NCBI GenBank assembly: GCA_030682475.1
Contig: JAUXOA010000075.1
Location: 1 to 37,090, forward strand
DNA: 37,090 nt
DNA from: Rhodoferax sp.
GTDB taxonomy: Bacteria > Pseudomonadota > Gammaproteobacteria > Burkholderiales > Burkholderiaceae_C
Reading direction: 5' to 3'
Under the pieces are notes generated by a model that saw only the letters and a list, made by a program, of their open reading frames with translations, searched no databases and was not told the DNA's origin. This document shows positions 29,218 through 36,191 of the stretch, in pieces (the first letter of the stretch is position 1; each line of letters starts with the position of its first letter). A program made the translations under genes and the position numbers.

Positions 29218-29304
29218 CTATCCGTTAATCGATAGAGGCGCCGCAGCCAAAGCGGCGCCGGCAGAAGCCGATACGATTTTTCGCCACTTCATGTTTGTCT
29301 TCAT
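29218..29304 (-). pseudogene. Signal-peptide relic after comC, probably the start of a lost solute-binding protein gene
   Basis: A 28-codon frame starts at an ATG 6 bases after the comC stop and ends in TAG. It reads as a complete export signal (KWRKIVSASAGAALAAAP) with no mature protein. A GC-rich hairpin (GGCGCCGC/GCGGCGCC, 29237-29259) within it is formed by the Ala codons. In described sulfolactate clusters a tripartite transporter (slcHFG) accompanies slcC and comC, so this may be what remains of the binding-protein gene. That origin is inference; the frame itself is clear. Confidence 0.55.
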
Positions 29305-29310
29305 GGTTGT

Positions 29311-30327
29311 TTAAGTTGAGGCTGCCAGCATATCGAGCTGGTATTTCAGTGCATCAGGAATCATCAAGCCTGACTTTTTCGCCTTTTCCTCCAGGCTGAT
29401 TCTGCGGGCGCCGGCCAGGCGCACTCCGTCGTCGATCAGCATTTCGGCTATCAGCGTTTCCATGCGTTCGTAGTACACATCGCTGCCGGCCAGTGCGCAT
29501 GGGTCAATCACTACGAAAGCCTGCCCTATGCGCGGCGCGTTGCCTTCGTCGACAAAAAACGAGGATGCCTCAAAGCCGAATTGCGCCCCGACCACGGCCG
29601 TCACCAGCAATTCGACGAGCAGCGCCAGCATCGAGCCTTTGGGGCTGCTGACGGCGCCCAGCGGCAGCATGGAGCCGGCCAGTCCGGCTTTCGCGTCAGT
29701 GGTCGGATGGCCCTGGCTGTCCAGCGCCCATCCCAAAGGAATGGGCTGACCATCCTTGGCAGCGACCATCAGTTTGCCGCGTGCGACTTCACTGAGAGAC
29801 AGGTCAATCATCAAAGGGGCTGCGTTTTTTCGCGGGAAGACGGCGGCCACCGGGTTGGTGCCAAAAATCGCATGTTTGCCGCCGGCTGCTGGCATGGCCG
29901 CAGGCGAGTTGGCAAAACCCAGCCCCACCATACCGGCATCTGCCACAGCGCGCAGATGATCGACCAGCACGCCGCAGTGGTGGCTGTTGGTGACACCGAC
30001 AAAACACACGCCCAGCGTTTTGGCCGTGGTGATGGCTGTCGAGATGGCGAGTTCGCAGGCCGGAAACGCCAGGCCCTGCCTGGCGTCGACCAGCACAGCC
30101 GCACCCTTTTGCCGCGCCACCGCCGCCAGCGCGCCTCCGTCGGCCCGGCCGTTGCGCAAGTGGGTGGCGTATTGCGGCACGCGGCTCAGGCCATGCGAGG
30201 CCAGGCCCTGCGCCTCGGCGCGGACCAGTGCTTTGGCGGTGCTGGCCGCCATCGCTTCGCCCGCGCCTGCGTTGCGCAGCGCGCGCACAACCAGACGGAT
30301 TGCTTCTTCCATGGACAGTTGGGCCAT
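29311..30327 (-). CDS. comC: (R)-sulfolactate dehydrogenase-like, Ldh2/MDG2 family (ComC)
   Basis: A 338-residue NAD(P)-dependent oxidoreductase of the malate/L-lactate dehydrogenase (Ldh2) family. Marks are ASHGLSRVPQYATHLRNG with catalytic-region H45, FVGVTNSHHCG near residue 115, IFGTNPVAAVFPR and GSMLALLVELL. In sulfolactate degraders ComC reduces 3-sulfopyruvate to (R)-sulfolactate. I assign it here because it is the last gene of suyA-suyB-slcC-comC; on sequence alone it could act on malate, lactate or another 2-hydroxy acid. Its ATG shares its A with the slcC stop (TAATG), so the two are coupled. Confidence 0.82.
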   Translation of the reverse strand: MAQLSMEEAIRLVVRALRNAGAGEAMAASTAKALVRAEAQGLASHGLSRVPQYATHLRNGRADGGALAAVARQKGAAVLVDARQGLAFPACELAISTAITTAKTLGVCFVGVTNSHHCGVLVDHLRAVADAGMVGLGFANSPAAMPAAGGKHAIFGTNPVAAVFPRKNAAPLMIDLSLSEVARGKLMVAAKDGQPIPLGWALDSQGHPTTDAKAGLAGSMLPLGAVSSPKGSMLALLVELLVTAVVGAQFGFEASSFFVDEGNAPRIGQAFVVIDPCALAGSDVYYERMETLIAEMLIDDGVRLAGARRISLEEKAKKSGLMIPDALKYQLDMLAAST

Positions 30328-31262
30328 TACTTCAAACTCTCCAGCACTTTGTCGGCAATCATGAAAGATACCCGTTCATTGGATTCAGCGCTGACGCCGG
30401 AGATATGCGGGCTCAAGAGCAGGTTCGGGCAGTTCTGCAGTGTCGCATCGGTGGGTAGGGGCTCCACATCAAACACGTCGATGGCGGCACCCCCCAAATG
30501 GCCGGAGTGGAGCGCCGCTGCCACAGCCGCCAGGTCGACGATGTGGCCGCGCGAAGTGTTGATCAGCACCGCGCCTTTTTTCATCGCTGCAATTCGCGCG
30601 GCATCGAACAAGCCGCGTGTCGTGTCCACCAACGGAACGTGCAATGTGACAACGTCGGACCGGCTGATGAGTTCATCGAGGCCGATGGAGTTCACCCCGG
30701 TCTGGGAAAAAATGGGGGCATCGGGCTGGAGCATCGCATCAAACGCTGTCACCTTCATGCCCAGACCCTGCGCCAGACGTGCTGTGGATTGCCCGATCGA
30801 GCCAAAGCCGATGATGCCCAGCGTCTGGCCCGCGGTCTCCCGGCCATTGCTCAAGGCAGTGCGCGGCCACTGGCCGCTGGCGACGGCTGGCGTCGATGCA
30901 TAGGCACCGCGCAGCAACAGCATCGCGCTCGCAATCACGTATTCGGCCACGCTCAGGGCGTTGGCACCGGTGGCGGGAATGACCTGGATTCCTTTGGCCG
31001 CGCAGCCGCTGACGTCGATGTTGTCCAGCCCCACGCCCAGCCTGCCGACCACCTTACATTGGCCAAGCGCTGCCAGCAACGCGTCGCGGACCTGCGTGCG
31101 ATTGCGCACGATCAGCACGTCGGCACGCCGCGCCTCAGTGATCAGGCGGGCTGCATCGTCCACCAGTTGGGGCTCATAAAGCACGTCATGCAAAGCCGCC
31201 AGTTGTGCGACCGCGCGCTCGTCCATGAACTCGCTGATGACGATGCAGGAACGGGTTGTCAT
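30327..31262 (-). CDS. slcC: (S)-sulfolactate dehydrogenase-like, D-2-hydroxyacid dehydrogenase family (SlcC)
   Basis: A 311-residue NAD-dependent enzyme of the D-isomer 2-hydroxyacid dehydrogenase (SerA-like) family. The NAD motif GFGSIG is at 152-157 and the catalytic Arg-Glu-His set is R238 (NTSRGHIVD), E267 (DVEPLP) and H286 (LLSPHISG). In characterised clusters SlcC oxidises (S)-sulfolactate to 3-sulfopyruvate, which ComC then reduces to the (R) form. I chose the ATG at 31262 (MTTRSC); the in-frame TTG at 31292 would lie inside a repeat element. Assignment to sulfolactate rests on the neighbours suyAB and comC. Confidence 0.82.
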   Translation of the reverse strand: MTTRSCIVISEFMDERAVAQLAALHDVLYEPQLVDDAARLITEARRADVLIVRNRTQVRDALLAALGQCKVVGRLGVGLDNIDVSGCAAKGIQVIPATGANALSVAEYVIASAMLLLRGAYASTPAVASGQWPRTALSNGRETAGQTLGIIGFGSIGQSTARLAQGLGMKVTAFDAMLQPDAPIFSQTGVNSIGLDELISRSDVVTLHVPLVDTTRGLFDAARIAAMKKGAVLINTSRGHIVDLAAVAAALHSGHLGGAAIDVFDVEPLPTDATLQNCPNLLLSPHISGVSAESNERVSFMIADKVLESLK

Positions 31263-31279
31263 GACATCGTGCGCCGCGC

Positions 31280-31351
31280 CGGGCCGCCCCAAGCAAGCAC
31301 AGCCCCCTCGGGGGGCAGCGCAGTACGCGAAGCGACAAGCGTGGGGGCCAC
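31280..31351. repeat. Intergenic hairpin repeat between suyB and slcC
   Basis: A GC-rich element fills the 90-base gap. It contains a hairpin of CCCCCTC and GGGGGG, plus GGCCGCCCCAAGCAAGCA at one end and GCGTGGGGGCC at the other. I recall similar sequences in intergenic regions of Comamonadaceae, but this cannot be checked here. It begins 2 bases after the suyB stop on the transcribed strand. Confidence 0.6.
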
Positions 31352-31352
31352 G

Positions 31353-32528
31353 TTATGCGCTTTCGAACAGGCGTGTCAAAACGAACTCGCGATGACCCAA
31401 AGCCTCCGCCGCCGTCAGTCGCCCGTTGGCGGTGCGCAACATGTTCTCCAGCAACTGGTCGCCGGCCTGGTCCAGGGTGATCTCGCGTTGCAGCAGCCCG
31501 GAGGTGTCCACGTCGATGTGCTCGCTCATCAAGCGCACGGTGCGCGGGTTGGAGCAGATCTTGATGACGGGAACAATTGCGTTGCCAATCACATTACCCT
31601 GGCCGGTGGGGAAGAGGTGCAGCGCATAACCCGACGCCGCGCACAGGGTCACCATTTCGGCGGCGGCGCTGGACGAGTCCATGAACCACAGGCCGGGATG
31701 GGTCGGCATCTCGGCCTTGTCGATAACGCCGTCCACCGTGCATTTCTTGCCTATTTTCTGAATGTTGCCCAGGGCTTTTTCTTCGATGGTGGTCAGGCCG
31801 CCGGCGATGTTGCCTTTGGTCGGCTGCGAGTCCGACAGGTCGCTGGTCTTGTGGCGATCGATCACAGCCTGGTAGCGATTGAACATGAACATGAACTGGT
31901 CGCGAATGGCATCGCTGGCGCAGCGCGCAGCGACAATGTTTTCACCACCGGTGATCTCTGTGGTTTCGCCGAAGCACAGGTAGTTGCCCAGCGGATGCAG
32001 CTTGTCGAAGGCGTTGCCGACCGTCGGGTTGGAGCCGCAACCGGAGGTGGTGTCGGACTCGCCACATTTGGTGGATACCCACAGTTCGGAAATACCGCAG
32101 GCCTCGCGCTGCTTCTCACTGGCCCATTGCACATACTCGCGCGCGGTCTTGGAGGCACGCAGGATGGTCTCATGGTCGCCATGGCCTTCAATGCCAAAGC
32201 CCACCACCGGCTTGCCGGTCGTGGCGATACCGTCCACCACTTTTTTTGTCCAACTGTCCTCAATGCCGATGACGACGACGGCCGCGACGTTGGGGTTGCA
32301 GCCAGCGCCGATCAGGGTGCGAAAGTGCAACTCAAGGTCGGCGCCAAACTGCAGCCGGCCATAGGGATGCGGAATCGCCATTGCGCCCTTGATATTGTGG
32401 GCCACGGCTTCGGCGGCGGCATTGGATAAATCGTCCAGCGGAAGAATGATGACGTGGTTGCGCACGCCGACGCGGCCGTTTTCACGGCGGTAGCCCAAGA
32501 AGGTGGTGTCTTTGTTGATGACTGACAT
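31353..32528 (-). CDS. suyB: (R)-sulfolactate sulfo-lyase, large subunit (SuyB)
   Basis: The 391-residue catalytic subunit of the lyase that splits (R)-3-sulfolactate into pyruvate and sulfite. It belongs to the UxaA/altronate dehydratase large-subunit fold: [20 protein letters not shown] at the N-terminus, [17 protein letters not shown], the Cys-rich [17 protein letters not shown] and [10 protein letters not shown] call SuyB rather than altronate or galactarate dehydratase because the small subunit is a stand-alone SuyA and slcC and comC follow. AAAGGA precedes the ATG at 32528. It is separated from suyA by a 151-base gap filled with a palindromic element. Confidence 0.86.
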   Translation of the reverse strand: MSVINKDTTFLGYRRENGRVGVRNHVIILPLDDLSNAAAEAVAHNIKGAMAIPHPYGRLQFGADLELHFRTLIGAGCNPNVAAVVVIGIEDSWTKKVVDGIATTGKPVVGFGIEGHGDHETILRASKTAREYVQWASEKQREACGISELWVSTKCGESDTTSGCGSNPTVGNAFDKLHPLGNYLCFGETTEITGGENIVAARCASDAIRDQFMFMFNRYQAVIDRHKTSDLSDSQPTKGNIAGGLTTIEEKALGNIQKIGKKCTVDGVIDKAEMPTHPGLWFMDSSSAAAEMVTLCAASGYALHLFPTGQGNVIGNAIVPVIKICSNPRTVRLMSEHIDVDTSGLLQREITLDQAGDQLLENMLRTANGRLTAAEALGHREFVLTRLFESA

Positions 32529-32556
32529 GAAGAATCCTTTTTAAATTTTTTCCGAA

Positions 32557-32679
32557 TTGATGGTTTGTCCAGCGTAGCGAGCGGGCGGCAGGCTAGGCGC
32601 AAACCGCAGCCGGGTTGAATACCCGGCGAGGATTTGCAACGACGCATCCCGTCTGCGCAGTAGCTGGACAGACCATCGA
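32557..32679. repeat. Palindromic element between suyA and suyB
   Basis: Outer arms 32557-32573 (TTGATGGTTTGTCCAGC) and 32663-32679 match as an inverted repeat at 15 of 17 positions. Inside is a perfect hairpin GCCGGGT-TGAAT-ACCCGGC (32609-32627), flanked by GCAAA/TTTGC. The element starts right at the suyA stop on the transcribed strand and occupies most of the suyA-suyB gap. It may be a mobile or REP-type repeat and could affect the ratio of the two subunits. Confidence 0.7.
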
Positions 32680-32961
32680 TTACCAGCGTTTGGTCTTGAT
32701 GTTGTGCACATGGGCGTGCTGTCCGGCCTTGATGTTGGCCACGACCTTGCCCATGTCGATGCCGTACTTCCAGACGGTGTCCCCCAGGGCCATGTCTTTC
32801 AGGGCCACCTTGTGGCCAATCGGAATGTCCTGCTGCGCTTTCACATTGATCATGCGGTCTTCATCCATGATCCAGCCGGTCATGTCAGTGCCCGACTTAA
32901 CACCTTCTACCACCACGACTGCCACGGTGTCTTTGGCATCATGTAATACGAAATGAATCAT
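32680..32961 (-). CDS. suyA: (R)-sulfolactate sulfo-lyase, small subunit (SuyA)
   Basis: A 93-residue SAF-domain subunit that partners SuyB. The sequence runs FVLHDAKDTVAVVVVEGVKS, TGWIMDEDRMINVKAQQDIP, IGHKVALKDMALGDTVWKYG and ends VHVHNIKTKRW-like (HAHVHNIKTKRW), a pattern I associate with described SuyA proteins; the IGHKVAL and G.TV.KYG motifs are shared by UxaA-type small domains. It is the first gene after the divergent gntR promoter region. GGAA about 7 bases before the ATG may be the ribosome site. Confidence 0.86.
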   Translation of the reverse strand: MIHFVLHDAKDTVAVVVVEGVKSGTDMTGWIMDEDRMINVKAQQDIPIGHKVALKDMALGDTVWKYGIDMGKVVANIKAGQHAHVHNIKTKRW

Positions 32962-32997
32962 TGGGTTTCCAGAGGTCCTAAGTTAAATAGAATCGCC

Positions 32998-33025
32998 AGT
33001 TTAGGGATGGACCAAGGTTTGTCAA
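32998..33025 (-). promoter_or_regulatory. Putative suyA promoter
   Basis: On the minus strand a perfect -35 TTGACA (33020-33025) and a -10 TAAACT (32998-33003, 4 of 6 matches) are separated by 16 bases. The -10 lies 36 bases before the suyA ATG. The -35 touches the palindrome at 33025-33057, so a bound regulator could affect polymerase directly. Confidence 0.55.
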
Positions 33026-33057
33026 TCAAGTCATCTAAATGACCTGTACAACTTGAT
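33025..33057. promoter_or_regulatory. Candidate operator in the gntR/suyA divergent region
   Basis: Outer perfect arms ATCAAGT (33025-33031) and ACTTGAT (33051-33057), with a second inverted repeat inside, GTCAT-CTAA-ATGAC (33030-33043), and a TGTACA hexamer at 33045-33050. It sits next to the suyA -35 box and 22 bases before the gntR start. The adjacent GntR-type regulator is the natural candidate to bind here. Confidence 0.5.
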
Positions 33058-33079
33058 CTAGCGGTGTTCCAATAGCGCG

Positions 33080-33871
33080 GTGGAAATAAAAAACAAACCC
33101 GGACACCTGAAGCCGCTGGCCGGGGCCGCCTCGCTGCCGCTGTACCGGCAGGTCAAACGCGAGCTGCAAAAAATTATTGAAGCCGGGCACTACGGGTCGG
33201 GTAAACCCCTGCCCAGCGAAGCGGCGCTTGCGCTGGCCTTGCAGATCAGCATAGGCACCTTGCGCCATGCCGTGGACGAGCTGGTGCATGAACATGTGTT
33301 GGTACGGCGCCAGGGCAAAGGCACCTTCGTGGCACCACACAACAATGCCCGTTTCATGTTCCAGTTTTTTCACATCGAGCCGCGATCGGCCCCGGAAGAC
33401 GACGATACACTGCTGGAGCAAGAATTTCCCGAGATCGCCTGCATCGGCTTTGCGCGTGACAAGGCCGATGCGGCTGAGGCGCGGGCGTTGCGAATCAAAC
33501 CGGGTGAACCTGTTTTCAGAATAGAAAACAAGCTGGCACTTCGCAGGCGTGTGGTGGTTCACGACAAGCTCACGCTGTCTGCGGCCATGTTCCGCAACCT
33601 CACAGAAAAGCGCTTTGTCGAACGGCCCAGCACCGTCTATGCGCTTTACCAGACGGATTTCGGCATCACCGTGCTGCGGGCGCAGGAACGCGCCCGGGCC
33701 GTCGCGGCTGGCAAGGCCGTGGCGCGTGTTTTGTCTGTCCCGGATGCCTTTCCTGTCATTGAAGTGCACCGGCTGGCGCTGACCTTTGGCGACAAACCGG
33801 TGGAGTACCGGGTCTCGACCATCAACACGCAGGCGCATGACTACGTCAGCGTGCTGTCAAAAACATCATGA
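33080..33871 (+). CDS. GntR-family regulator, HutC subfamily (UTRA domain)
   Basis: A 263-residue DNA-binding regulator. The N-terminal winged helix-turn-helix reads LYRQVKRELQKIIEAGHYGS, LPSEAALALALQISIGTLRH, then VRRQGKGTFV. The C-terminal two-thirds is a UTRA ligand-binding domain (KPGEPVFRIENKLALRRRVV, FPVIEVHRLALTFGDKPVEY). It is divergently transcribed from suyA and probably controls the sulfolactate genes, with sulfolactate, sulfopyruvate or a precursor as effector. I used the GTG at 33080; the ribosome site is weak. Confidence 0.88.
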   Translation: MEIKNKPGHLKPLAGAASLPLYRQVKRELQKIIEAGHYGSGKPLPSEAALALALQISIGTLRHAVDELVHEHVLVRRQGKGTFVAPHNNARFMFQFFHIEPRSAPEDDDTLLEQEFPEIACIGFARDKADAAEARALRIKPGEPVFRIENKLALRRRVVVHDKLTLSAAMFRNLTEKRFVERPSTVYALYQTDFGITVLRAQERARAVAAGKAVARVLSVPDAFPVIEVHRLALTFGDKPVEYRVSTINTQAHDYVSVLSKTS

Positions 33872-33945
33872 GCCTGACCAACTCGAACTCTCGCAGACTG
33901 AACCACTCTCGCCAATCGATTACCGCACACCGTGTACTGCCTGCG

Positions 33946-34890
33946 CTACCCGCGTGGATGGTGCCGGGCGTGCAAAGCCTTCAGCCGTTCGCGTGCCACA
34001 TGGGTGTAAATGGTCGTGGTTGAAATATCGGCATGACCGAGCAACATCTGCACCGCGCGCAGATCTGCACCATGGTTCAGCAAATGCGTGGCAAAAGCAT
34101 GGCGCAAGGTGTGGGGTGACAAAGGTGCCGTGATGCCCGCGCTTAGTGCATACTTTTTCACAATCATCCAGAACATCACCCGGCTCATGGCGGTGCCGGC
34201 CTTGGCCCCCCGATGGGTCACAAACAGATCTTCGGTCTGCTTGCCGGCCAGCAGCCCTGGGCGTGCCTCGCTCAGGTACTGCGTGATCCAGAGACTGGCC
34301 ACCTCACCAAAAGGAACCAGCCGTTCCTTGTTGCCTTTGCCAAAAACACGCAACACGTTTTCCGACAAGCTCACGTTGAACACCTTGAGCGTCACCAGTT
34401 CACTGACGCGCAGGCCGCTGGCATACATCAACTCCAGCATGGTGCGGTCGCGCACCCCCAGCGGTGTGTCGGTGTCAGGCGCCGCCAGCAGTGCCTCAAC
34501 TTGCGACTCAGTCAAAGTGCTGGGTACCCGCAGGGCCTGCCGGGCGGCCTGTAGCTTGAGCGTGGGGTCCGTGACAATGAAATGCTCACGCAAGACCCAG
34601 CGGAAATAGCGCTTGAAAACCGTGAGGCGCCGGTTCGCCGTGGTGGCCTTGGTGACACTGTGCTTTGCTGCGAAGTAGCCGTTCAGGTCGCTCTCAATCG
34701 TGTCCGTCAGCACGCGCGCCCGACCCTGGAGCCAGGCAGCATAAAGCGTCAGATCGCGCCGGTAGGCGGCAAGGGTGTTTTTTGACAAGCCCTCTTCCAG
34801 CCACAAGGCGTCTATGAATGCGTCAATGGACGCATCACGCGGCAGTGTGTCGGTCCTCACTCTGACTTTTTCCTCAGCTCCAGATTGCAT
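33946..34890 (-). CDS. xerD: Site-specific tyrosine recombinase XerD
   Basis: One of the two recombinases that resolve chromosome dimers at dif. The 314-residue protein has the core-binding domain (IDAFIDALWLEEGLSKNTLAAY without break near 22-43) and the catalytic domain with R161 (SGLRVSEL), K185 (GKGNKER), H260 and R263 (HTLRHAFATH), H286 (LGHADIS) and Y295 (TIYTH). It resembles XerD more than XerC. It marks a return to core genes; no dif-like site is seen in the window. Confidence 0.92.
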   Translation of the reverse strand: MQSGAEEKVRVRTDTLPRDASIDAFIDALWLEEGLSKNTLAAYRRDLTLYAAWLQGRARVLTDTIESDLNGYFAAKHSVTKATTANRRLTVFKRYFRWVLREHFIVTDPTLKLQAARQALRVPSTLTESQVEALLAAPDTDTPLGVRDRTMLELMYASGLRVSELVTLKVFNVSLSENVLRVFGKGNKERLVPFGEVASLWITQYLSEARPGLLAGKQTEDLFVTHRGAKAGTAMSRVMFWMIVKKYALSAGITAPLSPHTLRHAFATHLLNHGADLRAVQMLLGHADISTTTIYTHVARERLKALHARHHPRG

Positions 34891-35012
34891 GAAAATTCAA
34901 AGAACATGATAACCTTTGCGCCGCTGATCCCGATTGTGGCCAGCCCTTAGGCTTAGGAGGAAACCCGAGGGTAGCCGCTTTGCAGGGGTGATTTGGCTGG
35001 TATTCTCTTCGG

Positions 35013-35802
35013 GTGAATTACGCTCAACTTTTATTTCCCGACTTTTCCCTGATTCTGTGCGGCTACCTGGTGTGCCGCTATACGTCCCTCAACCGCACGG
35101 TGTGGGAGCAGGTCGAAACACTGGTGTATTTTCTTTTCTTTCCGGTCCTGCTGTTTCACTCCATTGTGAAAAGCCCTCTCGACCTGGGCGCCGTCTCCAG
35201 CCTGATCGGTGCTGGCTTGGCCATGGGGCTCACGGGTATCGCCCTGGCCTATTCACTCCCTTATTGGCCGTGGTTGGGCCAATACATTCCTCAACGGGAG
35301 CACGCGGCCAGCGCCCAGGTGGCTTTTCGTTTCAATTCATTCATCGGCCTGGCATTGGCCGACCGTCTGGCAGGCCCGCGGGGCTTGCTGTTGATTGCGG
35401 TACTGATAGGCGTGTGTATACCGCTGGTCAACGTCGGTGCCGTGTGGCCGATGGCGCGCCATGGACAGCGCGGCTTTCTGCGAGAGCTGGTACGCAACCC
35501 GCTCATCATTGGCATAGCATCCGGCCTGGCGGCAAATTTGCTGGGCTTTACGCTGCCGGTCTGGCTGGAGCCTGCGGTATCCCGTATCGGGGCAGCTTCG
35601 CTCGCGCTGGGCCTGATGGCAGCGGGTGCGGGCATACAGTTGGGCGCGCTGGGCCGTGCCAAAACGCTGACAGTCTCGGTGCTAACCATTCGTTAGTTCT
35701 TGCTGCCGCTGGTGGCATTCGGATTCGCGCGCCTGTTTCAGCTCGACCCGGTGCAAACCACCGTGCTGCTGGCTTTTTCCGCCTTGCCAACGGCCTCAAC
35801 AG
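35013..35802 (+). pseudogene. AEC (auxin efflux carrier)-family transporter, broken
   Basis: The frame starts at GTG 35013 and encodes a multi-span permease (LLFPDFSLILCGYLVCRYTS at the start, NPLIIGIASGLAANLLGFTLP in the middle). An in-frame TAG at 35694-35696 ends it after 227 residues. Translation continued past the TAG gives FLLPLVAFGFARLFQLDPVQ and LLAFSALPTAS, which is the expected C-terminal part of an AEC carrier. It then stops matching at about 35802, where an IS3-type transposase fragment begins. Two lesions, a nonsense codon and a 3' truncation, make a functional product unlikely. Confidence 0.8.
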
Positions 35803-36044
35803 CCTGGTGCCATGCCAGCCAGGCCCAGCGTGCGCATCAGCCGCTGTGCCCGTTTGCGGTTGACGGTGTGGCCGCACCGTCCCAAATACACCACCATCTT
35901 GCGGCTGCCGTAAAACGGGTAACGGGTGTACTCCTCGTCGATGAGTCGCTTGAGCGCCTCATCGTCTTGAATGATCGGTTTTGGCTTTTGCCGCGCATAA
36001 ACCGTGGCACGCGATACGCCAGTCAGGACGCATTGGCGGCTCAA
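35800..36044 (-). mobile_element. IS3-family transposase OrfB fragment
   Basis: About 81 codons on the minus strand encode the N-terminal part of an IS3-type OrfB: a helix-turn-helix (TGVSRATVYARQ), then LIDEEYTRYPFYGSRKMVVY and GHTVNRKRAQRLMRTLGLAG. It ends at MAPG, exactly where the AEC homology on the other strand stops, so this is the deletion or insertion junction. The DDE catalytic domain is absent, so it cannot transpose. The apparent start at 36044 is a TTG that is probably an internal Leu codon of the original gene. Confidence 0.82.
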
Positions 36045-36167
36045 TATCGCGTCAATGCCGATGGATCAAAACAACAGTTTCGCGTCAGCGGGGAGCCGAT
36101 GTTCAACCAGTCCTGCCGCTTTCTAGGGTACCGCGGCATCGGGGTGGGAATCACGGTGAAGAAATAA
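36045..36167 (+). pseudogene. Remnant of a PAS-domain protein
   Basis: A plus-strand reading ending at TAA 36165-36167 contains YRVNADGSKQQFRVSGEPMF and CRFLGYRGIGVGIT, which is the usual end of a PAS sensory domain (compare GRF.GYRG...DIT). It has no start and its upstream part is replaced by the IS3 fragment. It is probably the tail of a lost sensor or diguanylate cyclase gene. The match is short, so the call is tentative. Confidence 0.45.
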
Positions 36168-36191
36168 CGCACAAAATTACAAAGATAAATA

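Noticed and set aside
29237..29259. GC-rich hairpin (GGCGCCGC/GCGGCGCC) after comC as a terminator
   Set aside because: No T-tract follows on the transcribed strand, and the stem is explained by Ala and Gly codons of the signal-peptide relic.
30498..32429. A 643-codon plus-strand open frame across slcC and suyB
   Set aside because: It spans two clear minus-strand genes and the repeat between them and has no recognisable motif.
31353..32961. Altronate or galactarate dehydratase in place of SuyAB
   Set aside because: The fold is shared, but separate small and large subunits followed by slcC and comC and a SuyA-like small subunit favour sulfolactate sulfo-lyase. There are no uronate genes nearby.
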